Under the pieces are notes generated by a model, which saw only the letters and a list, made by a program, of their open reading frames with translations, ran no database searches and had not been told where the DNA came from. From Methylococcaceae bacterium (GTDB taxonomy: Bacteria > Pseudomonadota > Gammaproteobacteria > Methylococcales > Methylomonadaceae): a stretch of DNA of 5,267 nt. A program made the translations under genes and the position numbers. The DNA lies in assembly GCA_947505055.1 (NCBI GenBank), contig CANNLO010000343.1, positions 1 to 5,267 of the forward strand, written 5' to 3'. The stretch's first letter is position 1. Every line of letters starts with the position of its first letter. Below are positions 1 to 5,267 of the stretch, in pieces.

Positions 1-786
1 AGCAAAGGCTCTAAACGTAAAGAAGTCGATGAGTTTAATCGCCTAGAAATTGTCGGCACGTTGACAGCTTATCAAGATAATGATTACGCTAAGGTGTTTG
101 ACAAGGAGTTCTTTTACTTTAATAAACAAGCCATTGTACTCACCAATGTGGATGAATTTGGTAACAGCTTTGCTGCACAGTTGCAGAACGGTAAAGCCAG
201 TGAGAAGCTGACACCCCTAAAACTGAGCAATGGTGAGCGAGAGCTAACCGAGTTTGTTATTACCGACTTTGACCGTAATACGCATAAAACACTTGCAGAG
301 TATTTTGAGCAGGATATTAAGCCCTTTATTGCTAGTCTTGATTACAAAGAACAGCCCCTAGTTGTTACCACTCACCAAGCGCAATACCATTATGACGCTG
401 AACAAGAAACCTTGATCAAAACGAGTAATAAACAAGATGTGCTGGGGTGCGGAAAGATTGTCATCAAGTCAGCACTCAAAAAAGCCAGTAAAACTCAGCC
501 AGAGCGCATTGAAATTAGTGTAGAGCTGACACCTGATTATCAAAAGGATTATGAGATTATTCCTTACCATAAGGACGAAGCGGCCAACCAAGCGGCCATT
601 GAAGCCTTCATGGACAAGTACATTAGCAAGCCGTTTAGCTACTTGGAAAACGTTGTCGGTGTGGAGCTAAACTTTAACAAGATTTTTTACAAGCCGGAAA
701 AGCTAAGGGATGTAAGTACCATTTTAAGTGAGATTGCCTCGCTTGATGACGAGTTGAAGGCGTTGGAAGCTGGGTTGGTGTTGTGA
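1..786 (+). CDS. hsdM: Type I restriction-modification methylase subunit HsdM, C-terminal part (5' truncated by window edge)
   Basis: The reading frame is open from base 1 to the TGA at 784-786 and gives 261 residues without a start, so the gene begins upstream. An internal TTG at 61 is not a real start, because the preceding residues (S-K-G-S-K-R-K-E-V-D-E-F) are in frame and resemble the family. HsdM is the SAM-dependent N6-adenine methyltransferase subunit; it joins HsdS to modify DNA and also HsdR to restrict it. The SAM-binding and NPPF/NPPY catalytic motifs would lie upstream, so they cannot be checked. What is visible matches the C-terminal region of the long HsdM group: a K-V-F-D-K-E-F-F-Y-F segment near residues 32-41, a segment like the family's acidic stretch before 'VGYEINFNRYFYKP' (here G-V-E-L-N-F-N-K-I-F-Y-K-P, about 220-232), and a final helix (about 236-258) rich in Leu, Glu and Asp that in relatives contacts HsdS. 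The conserved Trp of the usual 'DAWID' stretch is not evident. Its stop overlaps hsdS. Confidence rests on this C-terminus plus the hsdS/hsdR context. Confidence 0.9.
   Translation, partial: SKGSKRKEVDEFNRLEIVGTLTAYQDNDYAKVFDKEFFYFNKQAIVLTNVDEFGNSFAAQLQNGKASEKLTPLKLSNGERELTEFVITDFDRNTHKTLAEYFEQDIKPFIASLDYKEQPLVVTTHQAQYHYDAEQETLIKTSNKQDVLGCGKIVIKSALKKASKTQPERIEISVELTPDYQKDYEIIPYHKDEAANQAAIEAFMDKYISKPFSYLENVVGVELNFNKIFYKPEKLRDVSTILSEIASLDDELKALEAGLVL
783..786 (+). promoter_or_regulatory. GTGA stop-start overlap coupling hsdM to hsdS
   Basis: The GTG start of hsdS and the TGA stop of hsdM share these four bases. With no well-spaced Shine-Dalgarno upstream, reinitiation by ribosomes finishing hsdM is the simplest way to start hsdS. 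This would tie the amounts of the two methyltransferase subunits together. The overlap is seen directly; the coupling is inferred. Confidence 0.7.
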
Positions 787-2114
787 GTAATACTAGTTTA
801 GAACGCTATGATGCTTACAAGGATAGTGGAGTTGAATATACTGTATACATTCCTTCAGCTTGGTCAATTCTTCGTATCAAGGATGTAATTTATTGTATTG
901 ATCAAGGATGGAGTCCCAATGCTGAAAATAGAATCGTTCAAGAAAATGAATGGGGCGTTCTTAAACTATCTGCAATAAATAATGGAAAATATGTTGAATG
1001 GAAGCATAAAGCGTTACCTGATTTTGAACTTCCAAAACAGAAATATATTGTAAAGCATGGTGATTTCCTATTAACAAGATCAAATACACCAATGCTTGTA
1101 GGTGATTGTTGTTTGGTTTTAATAGAGCCAAAATTAAAACTTATGTATTCTGATCTTATATATTGTTTGGACATCAATAGGAGAAAATTCGTAGATAGGT
1201 ACTTAAATTATTTTCTTTCTAGCGCTTCTTTTCGATGGACAAAAACTGTTTCTGCTAGAGGATTAAATGATTCTATGGTTAAGGTATCACAAGGGGTTAT
1301 ACGAGGATGGAAAATTTTTTCCCCACCTATTTATGAGCAAAATATCATCGCCTCTTACCTCGACATTAAATCCGCGCAGATTGATCAACAAATAGACCTG
1401 CTCGGTAAAAAGTCAATACAGTACAACAAGCTTAAACAATCACTAATTAACGAAACCGTCACCCGTGGGCTGAATAAAACCGTGTCGATGAAAGCCAGTG
1501 AGGTTGATTGGATCGGCAATATACCAGTGCATTGGAAGGTGCAACCTATACGCAAATTACTTGAAAATCGTGTGGACAAAAATACTGGGAACCTAGAAGG
1601 TGACTATCTTTCACTTGTTGCAGGTATCGGGGTCATACCATACGCAGAAAAGGGAAATATTGGGAACAAAAAACCGGAAGACCTGGAAAAATGCAAGATG
1701 GTATATCCCGGTGACTTTGTTTTGAATAGCATGAATTTTGGGATTGGTAGTTTTGGTATTTCACGATATAAAGGTGTATGCAGCTCCGTATACATTGTTA
1801 TGCGACCAAAAGATATTGATTCTGGTGAATTTTTATATCGAATATTCCAAGTTAGACCGTTCCAATTATTTATGTCGTCATTTGGGAAAGGCATTATGGA
1901 AATCCGCATGGCAATAAAATGGAATGATTTAAAAAGCATACATATTCCTTTTCCACCACTTGACGAACAACAAGACATCGCTACCTACCTAGACGAAAAA
2001 ACAGCTCATATTGACCGCATTGTCTCAAGTATCAACAGCCAAATTGACAAACTAAAAGAGTTGCGTAAAACCCTGATTAACGATGTGGTGACAGGTAAAA
2101 TAAGCGTGGCATGA
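783..2114 (+). CDS. hsdS: Type I restriction-modification specificity subunit HsdS
   Basis: This 443-residue protein has the length and two-fold layout of HsdS, the DNA-recognition subunit that directs both methylation and restriction to one bipartite site. Residues 13-27 (K-D-S-G-V-E-Y-T-V-Y-I-P-S-A-W) begin target-recognition domain 1, and a second copy of this entry motif (S-E-V-D-W-I-G-N-I-P-V-H-W, 239-251) begins domain 2. Each domain ends in a Pro-Pro-x-x-Glu-Gln motif (PPIYEQ 181-186; PPLDEQ 391-396) leading into a long helix ending L-I-N-E-T-V-T-R-G-L or L-I-N-D-V-V-T-G-K-I. These helices form the antiparallel coiled-coil spacer that holds the domains apart and binds HsdM. The GTG start at 783 is chosen because the N-terminal motif must be included, no in-frame ATG precedes it, and it makes a GTGA overlap with the hsdM stop. 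No clear Shine-Dalgarno is well placed (GGAAG at 765-769 is 13 nt away), so translational coupling is likely. The domain sequences do not let me predict the target. No frameshift or truncation is seen. Confidence 0.96.
   Translation: MSNTSLERYDAYKDSGVEYTVYIPSAWSILRIKDVIYCIDQGWSPNAENRIVQENEWGVLKLSAINNGKYVEWKHKALPDFELPKQKYIVKHGDFLLTRSNTPMLVGDCCLVLIEPKLKLMYSDLIYCLDINRRKFVDRYLNYFLSSASFRWTKTVSARGLNDSMVKVSQGVIRGWKIFSPPIYEQNIIASYLDIKSAQIDQQIDLLGKKSIQYNKLKQSLINETVTRGLNKTVSMKASEVDWIGNIPVHWKVQPIRKLLENRVDKNTGNLEGDYLSLVAGIGVIPYAEKGNIGNKKPEDLEKCKMVYPGDFVLNSMNFGIGSFGISRYKGVCSSVYIVMRPKDIDSGEFLYRIFQVRPFQLFMSSFGKGIMEIRMAIKWNDLKSIHIPFPPLDEQQDIATYLDEKTAHIDRIVSSINSQIDKLKELRKTLINDVVTGKISVA
2111..2114 (+). promoter_or_regulatory. 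ATGA stop-start overlap coupling hsdS to the Schlafen-like gene
   Basis: The ATG of the Schlafen-like gene overlaps the TGA of hsdS. The only nearby purine-rich stretch (AGG at 2093-2095) is too far upstream to act as a good ribosome binding site, so coupled reinitiation is likely. The ATGATG context leaves the exact start uncertain by one codon. The overlap is direct evidence that this gene is an integrated part of the operon rather than a recent loose insertion. Confidence 0.68.
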
Positions 2115-3442
2115 TGCAAGAATCCAACCGTGTCGAACTCAAACGCGAACTAACCGACTCGCTGGAAAAAGAGGTGATTGCTTTTCTTAATTATCGGGAT
2201 GGGGGTGTTATTTATCTGGGCATTGACGATAAAACACAAACAACTATCGGTATTGCTGATGCCGATGCAATGCAGCTGAAAATCAAGGATCGCATTAAAA
2301 ACAATATCAGTCCGTCGACTATGGGGCTATTTGATGTGATTACCGAAACCCGTGATGACAAAACAATCATCAAAATCACGGTCGCCAGTGGTTCTGAAAA
2401 ACCGTATTATTTGTCAAAAATGGGCATGTCTGCCAAAGGTTGTTACCTTAGAATTGGCAGTGCTTCAGAACCTATGCCGGTGCGAATGATTGAGGATTTA
2501 TTCGCCGGCAGAATTCGCAATTCCATCGGCACCATCAAATCACGGAAACAAACCCTGAGCTTTGAACAGTTAAAAATCTATTACAACGAAACCTCATTAA
2601 CGCTGAATGAGCAATTTGCCCATAATCTGGAGCTGTTAACCGGAGATGGCGCGTACAACTACGCCGCTTATTTACTTTCAGATGTTAACGGCTTGTCAAT
2701 CAAGGTCGCCAAGTATGCCGGCACTGACCGGGTTAATCTGATTGAAAATGAAGAATACGGTTATTGCTCATTGGTAAAAGCCACCAAAGCGGTGCTGGAA
2801 AAACTCAAAGTTGAGAACAAAACCTTTGCTCGTATTACCTCCAGTCGCCGTGAACAGCGCAAACTACTGAGTCCTGTAGCACTGCGTGAGGCGGTGATTA
2901 ACGCCATCATTCACAATAATTACAGCAATGAAGTGCCGCCAAAATTTGAGTTATTTGCTGACCGACTAGAGATTACCTCGGCCGGTGGCTTGCCTGCCGG
3001 TTTTGATGAAGATGAATTCTTCATGGGATATTCGGTTCCCCAAAATAAAGAACTGATGCGGGTTTTTCGTGATCTGGATATGGTTGAGCAGTTAGGCTCA
3101 GGCGTACCTCGTATTTTGGCGTATTACCCACGGTCTATTTATCGGTTTACCACTAATTTTATTCGGCTGGTATTGCCTTTTGCCGAGGGTTTTGATCAAG
3201 CTACCGGACAAGCTACCGGACAAGCTACCGGACAAGCTGAAAAGTTATTGCAGTTTTGTGAGAGTCCGCGCTCAACCAAAGAAATGATGCAGCATCTCGA
3301 CTTAAGCCATCGTGAACATTTTCGTGATACCTTTTTACTGCCACTTATGGCTTCGGGAAAGCTGGCTCCAACTATTCCCGACAAGCCTAAAAGCCCTAAT
3401 CAGCGCTATATTTCAACCAAGCAGAGAAAAAGCTATGAATGA
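2111..3442 (+). CDS. Schlafen/AlbA_2-domain ATP-binding protein (divergent AAA_4 / RecG-like family), embedded in the type I R-M operon
   Basis: This 443-residue protein has the layout of the bacterial 'AAA_4 / AlbA_2' family. Residues about 4-130 are an AlbA_2 (Schlafen-like) domain: E4-S-N-R-V-E9-L-K opens it, followed by A-F-L-N (24-27), G-G (31-32), Y-L-G-I-D-D (35-40) and Y-L-R-I-G-S (112-117). Residues about 250-340 are a GHKL-like ATP-binding domain: R-E-A-V-I-N-A-I-I-H-N-N-Y-S (259-272) is the N box with E260 and N264, S-A-G-G-L-P (290-295) the first glycine loop, and L-G-S-G-V-P-R (328-334) the second. A repetitive Q-A-T-G linker (363-376) joins a C-terminal winged-helix-like domain (377-440) ending I-P-D-K-P-K-S-P-N-Q-R-Y-I, typical of this family. 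No signal peptide or membrane segment is seen, so it is probably cytoplasmic. It starts inside the hsdS stop (ATGA). A second ATG follows at 2114, so the true start could be one codon later. Family members have been annotated as transcriptional regulators or RecG-like helicases, but no helicase motifs are present. Molecular function is unknown; domain calls are from memory of family motifs. Confidence 0.88.
   Translation: MMQESNRVELKRELTDSLEKEVIAFLNYRDGGVIYLGIDDKTQTTIGIADADAMQLKIKDRIKNNISPSTMGLFDVITETRDDKTIIKITVASGSEKPYYLSKMGMSAKGCYLRIGSASEPMPVRMIEDLFAGRIRNSIGTIKSRKQTLSFEQLKIYYNETSLTLNEQFAHNLELLTGDGAYNYAAYLLSDVNGLSIKVAKYAGTDRVNLIENEEYGYCSLVKATKAVLEKLKVENKTFARITSSRREQRKLLSPVALREAVINAIIHNNYSNEVPPKFELFADRLEITSAGGLPAGFDEDEFFMGYSVPQNKELMRVFRDLDMVEQLGSGVPRILAYYPRSIYRFTTNFIRLVLPFAEGFDQATGQATGQATGQAEKLLQFCESPRSTKEMMQHLDLSHREHFRDTFLLPLMASGKLAPTIPDKPKSPNQRYISTKQRKSYE
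3197..3238 (+). repeat. In-frame 12-bp tandem repeat (CAAGCTACCGGA, 3.5 copies) coding for a Q-A-T-G linker
   Basis: Three perfect copies of the 12-base unit lie at 3197-3208, 3209-3220 and 3221-3232, followed by a half copy (CAAGCT) at 3233-3238. The unit is four codons, so gain or loss of a copy keeps the frame and changes the protein by four residues. It codes residues 363-376 of the Schlafen-like protein, between the ATP-binding domain and the C-terminal winged helix. Related proteins commonly carry T-G-Q-V or similar repeats at this place; here Ala replaces Val. Confidence 0.97.
3423..3426 (+). promoter_or_regulatory. Likely ribosome binding site of hsdR (AGAG)
   Basis: AGAG lies 8 nt before the ATG at 3435, inside the end of the preceding gene. 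It is a short but well-spaced Shine-Dalgarno-like sequence and supports the 3435 start. It also suggests that hsdR can be translated partly on its own, unlike the two upstream genes whose starts lack such a site. Confidence 0.5.
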
Positions 3443-5267
3443 ACTCCACTTGCAAGACAAATTCTTAATCCCGTTTTTTCGTGATGACTTGGGCTACAAG
3501 GAAGTTAAAGCAAATACTGTCACTCAATCACTGATTATTGAGGAAGACTTACAAGAGTTTATTTCCAATACAGGGTTAAATAAAAAGCCATATGAGCAAT
3601 TACTCAAAAAATACGGCGGTAATAAACAGAAACTACTGGCCGATTTGATTGAGCTAATACAAGAACGCTGTGGCAGTAGTCGTAATAATGCTTTATATAT
3701 TAATGCCAATAAGTCCATTACTTTAAAAAACATAAAGCTGCATTTGTTTTATACCAGTGATAGCGTGATTCATGAAAATGCACTGTTTGATGAAAACATC
3801 TTCTCAGCCGTGCAGGAGCTGTCTTATAAATATTTATTTGAAGGTCAGCAAGTATTTTTCTTTCGACCCGATATTGTGCTATTTGTAAATGGCATTTATT
3901 TAGGTTATAGCGAATTAAAATCTAACTACACGAACCAAAGTGCCAGTAAAAATGGTCGTGGCAAAGTCATCAAAGATTATTTTGAGGCCATCAAGATTTA
4001 TCATCAGTATATTGATAGTAATACCCTGCTTAGCGATAACGAAAAACAAAGCTACCGCAAAGACTTCCTAAAGATTTTTGAAAAAGCTATTCATATCACG
4101 ACTACAGATATTGGTGAAACCTATGTGATTCGTACGATAGTGGATTATTTTGATGAAATTTTAGCCACTTGCCGTGAAGGTAAGTTTGATCGCGAAGAGA
4201 TTGAAAAGAAAGCTTATGGTGTGTTTAAAGCTTATCCATTACTAAAGCCTGATGCTGATAAAAAAGATAAGCTTAAAGAACTGTTTTCAGTATTGTATGG
4301 AAAGTTTTTTATCGAAAAAGAGATTTTGTATTACAACTTTATCGAGCGTGATGTTTATCTCAGTAAAGGCCTTAAAGAGGTTAAAAATGAATTAGGGCAT
4401 CTCATTTCACCTCGACCTAAGCAGAAATTTGGCACTGATAAAATTATGGCCAAAATTGATGAGTTTTTGGCCTATGAACATGAACCAGATTATTTTGAAA
4501 AACTGTTAGAAAAGCAGTTAGTCGGCGTCGGTGAAACCAAGAAAAAAGAGTTATTGGAAAAACGTAAAGCCTATTCCAATAATAAGAACGTGTATTCCTT
4601 ATTGATGCAATACGCCGCAGGATTTGGTAAGTCCAACATCATTGGCTGGTCAGCATTGCAACTTAAAGATATGCGGCGCAATGGCGAATATGTTTACGAT
4701 AAAATCATGATCGTTGTGGATAGACTGCAATTACGTAGCCAGATTGATTCGTTGATGTTGAACATGAACATCGATAATCGCATGTACATTGAAGCTAAAA
4801 ATAAAAAAACCTTTCAAGTAGCCTTAGCATCAGAAACTCGCTTGGTGATTGTCAACTTGCAAAAATTCGGTGCGGTGCGTGAGATGCTTGACGCTGAAGT
4901 TTTACAAAATCTTTCTACTATGCGGATTGCATTTCTAATTGATGAGATTCATCGCTCTAACAGCGGTGATCAGCACGACGAAATGATTAGTATTTTTGAT
5001 GAACTACAAAGTCCGTTTGATAATAATGCTGCCGTTAGTACTAAAAAGAACTTAATTATTGGCTTTACAGCAACGCCAGATGACCATTCCTTGGCTAGGT
5101 TTGGTGAATATAGTGGCTATGCTGAAAGTGAAAAACTTTGGCGACCTTTTGATACCTACACCATGCAAGAGGCGATTGATGATGGCTTTATTCTTAACCC
5201 GTTGAAAAATATTGTACCTGTAGCATCTAAAATGTTATTCGACCTGCCCAGCAACCCGCTGGAAGGC
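3435..5267 (+). CDS. hsdR: Type I restriction-modification restriction subunit HsdR, N-terminal part (3' truncated by window edge)
   Basis: The frame is open from the ATG at 3435 to the last base and gives 611 residues without a stop. HsdR is the ATP-driven DNA translocase and endonuclease of the type I complex. The N-terminal PD-(D/E)xK nuclease is visible: R-P-D146-I-V-L-F, then S-E160-L-K162, with 13 residues between D and E. The superfamily 2 helicase motifs follow in order: Walker A, A-A-G-F-G-K399-S (394-400); motif Ia-like V-V-D-R-L-Q-L-R-S-Q (427-436); V-N-L-Q-K-F (473-478); Walker B L-I-D-E-I-H (501-506); motif III F-T-A-T-P (544-548); then the family segment Y-T-M-Q-E-A-I-D-D-G-F. 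Motifs IV-VI and the C-terminal helical domain that docks on HsdM lie beyond the window; full proteins are usually about 1000 residues. The start overlaps the upstream stop by 8 nt and has an AGAG 8 nt upstream. Odd points are Phe in the Walker A loop where Ser is usual, DEIH instead of DEAH, and a long nuclease-helicase spacer. The subunit looks intact as far as it is seen. Confidence 0.96.
   Translation, partial: MNELHLQDKFLIPFFRDDLGYKEVKANTVTQSLIIEEDLQEFISNTGLNKKPYEQLLKKYGGNKQKLLADLIELIQERCGSSRNNALYINANKSITLKNIKLHLFYTSDSVIHENALFDENIFSAVQELSYKYLFEGQQVFFFRPDIVLFVNGIYLGYSELKSNYTNQSASKNGRGKVIKDYFEAIKIYHQYIDSNTLLSDNEKQSYRKDFLKIFEKAIHITTTDIGETYVIRTIVDYFDEILATCREGKFDREEIEKKAYGVFKAYPLLKPDADKKDKLKELFSVLYGKFFIEKEILYYNFIERDVYLSKGLKEVKNELGHLISPRPKQKFGTDKIMAKIDEFLAYEHEPDYFEKLLEKQLVGVGETKKKELLEKRKAYSNNKNVYSLLMQYAAGFGKSNIIGWSALQLKDMRRNGEYVYDKIMIVVDRLQLRSQIDSLMLNMNIDNRMYIEAKNKKTFQVALASETRLVIVNLQKFGAVREMLDAEVLQNLSTMRIAFLIDEIHRSNSGDQHDEMISIFDELQSPFDNNAAVSTKKNLIIGFTATPDDHSLARFGEYSGYAESEKLWRPFDTYTMQEAIDDGFILNPLKNIVPVASKMLFDLPSNPLEG

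Noticed and set aside
61..63. TTG as a start codon for the first gene
   Set aside because: The frame is open to base 1 and the residues before it fit HsdM, so the gene simply enters from the left edge.
938..1177. Minus-strand open frame of 79 codons inside hsdS
   Set aside because: Antisense to the first recognition domain, with no family resemblance.
1604..1978. Minus-strand open frame of 124 codons inside hsdS
   Set aside because: It is fully antisense to a clear HsdS recognition domain, is rich in Ser, Pro and Phe as expected for a shadow, and shows no recognisable domain.
3197..3238. CRISPR-like or iteron-like array
   Set aside because: Units are contiguous with no spacers, only 12 bases long and in frame within a coding region; this is a coding tandem repeat.
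3196..3384. Minus-strand open frame ending in a repeated A-C-P-V motif
   Set aside because: The repeat is only the reverse complement of the 12-bp unit in the Schlafen-like gene; the frame is antisense and has no independent support.
783..3442. hsdS and the Schlafen-like gene code proteins of exactly the same length (443 residues)
   Set aside because: Their sequences and domains are unrelated, so this is coincidence and not a duplication.
3524..3733. Minus-strand open frame of 69 codons near the start of hsdR
   Set aside because: It lies antisense to the HsdR N-terminal domain and has shadow-like composition.

Overview
The window is a stretch of a type I restriction-modification operon, all on the + strand and essentially fully coding. 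It holds the C-terminal third or so of the methylase subunit gene (hsdM, running in from the left edge), a complete specificity subunit gene (hsdS), a complete gene for a Schlafen/AlbA_2-type putative DNA- or RNA-binding protein with a GHKL-like ATP-binding domain, and the first 611 codons of the restriction subunit gene (hsdR, running off the right edge). Protein motifs and moderate-to-low GC suggest a bacterium, probably a gammaproteobacterium, but nothing here fixes the genus. Type I loci move often between species, so the host call is weak.

Layout: hsdM ends at 786 and overlaps the GTG start of hsdS by 4 nt (783-786). hsdS ends at 2114 and overlaps the ATG of the Schlafen-like gene by 4 nt (2111-2114). 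That gene ends at 3442 and overlaps the hsdR start by 8 nt (3435-3442). There is no intergenic space, so no internal promoter, terminator or RNA gene is expected between genes, and I saw none. The operon promoter must lie upstream of the window.

How the parts work together: HsdM and HsdS form the methyltransferase that marks a bipartite target set by the two target-recognition domains of HsdS. Adding HsdR gives the translocating nuclease that cuts unmodified DNA. The extra gene is the most interesting part. It sits between hsdS and hsdR, the same slot that the anticodon nuclease gene prrC occupies in the EcoprrI locus. Its N-terminal AlbA_2 domain keeps the Glu-x4-Glu plus Asp pattern that carries nuclease activity in some animal Schlafen proteins. 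It also has a GHKL-type ATP site, a tandem 12-bp repeat coding for a Q-A-T-G linker, and a C-terminal winged-helix-like domain. A guard or regulator tied to the restriction enzyme is a reasonable but unproven hypothesis.

Other points: the two target-recognition segments of hsdS are visibly more AT-rich than the conserved segment between them, as expected for exchanged specificity domains. HsdR has a variant Walker A loop (Gly-Phe-Gly-Lys-Ser) and a longer than usual spacer between its nuclease and helicase motifs.
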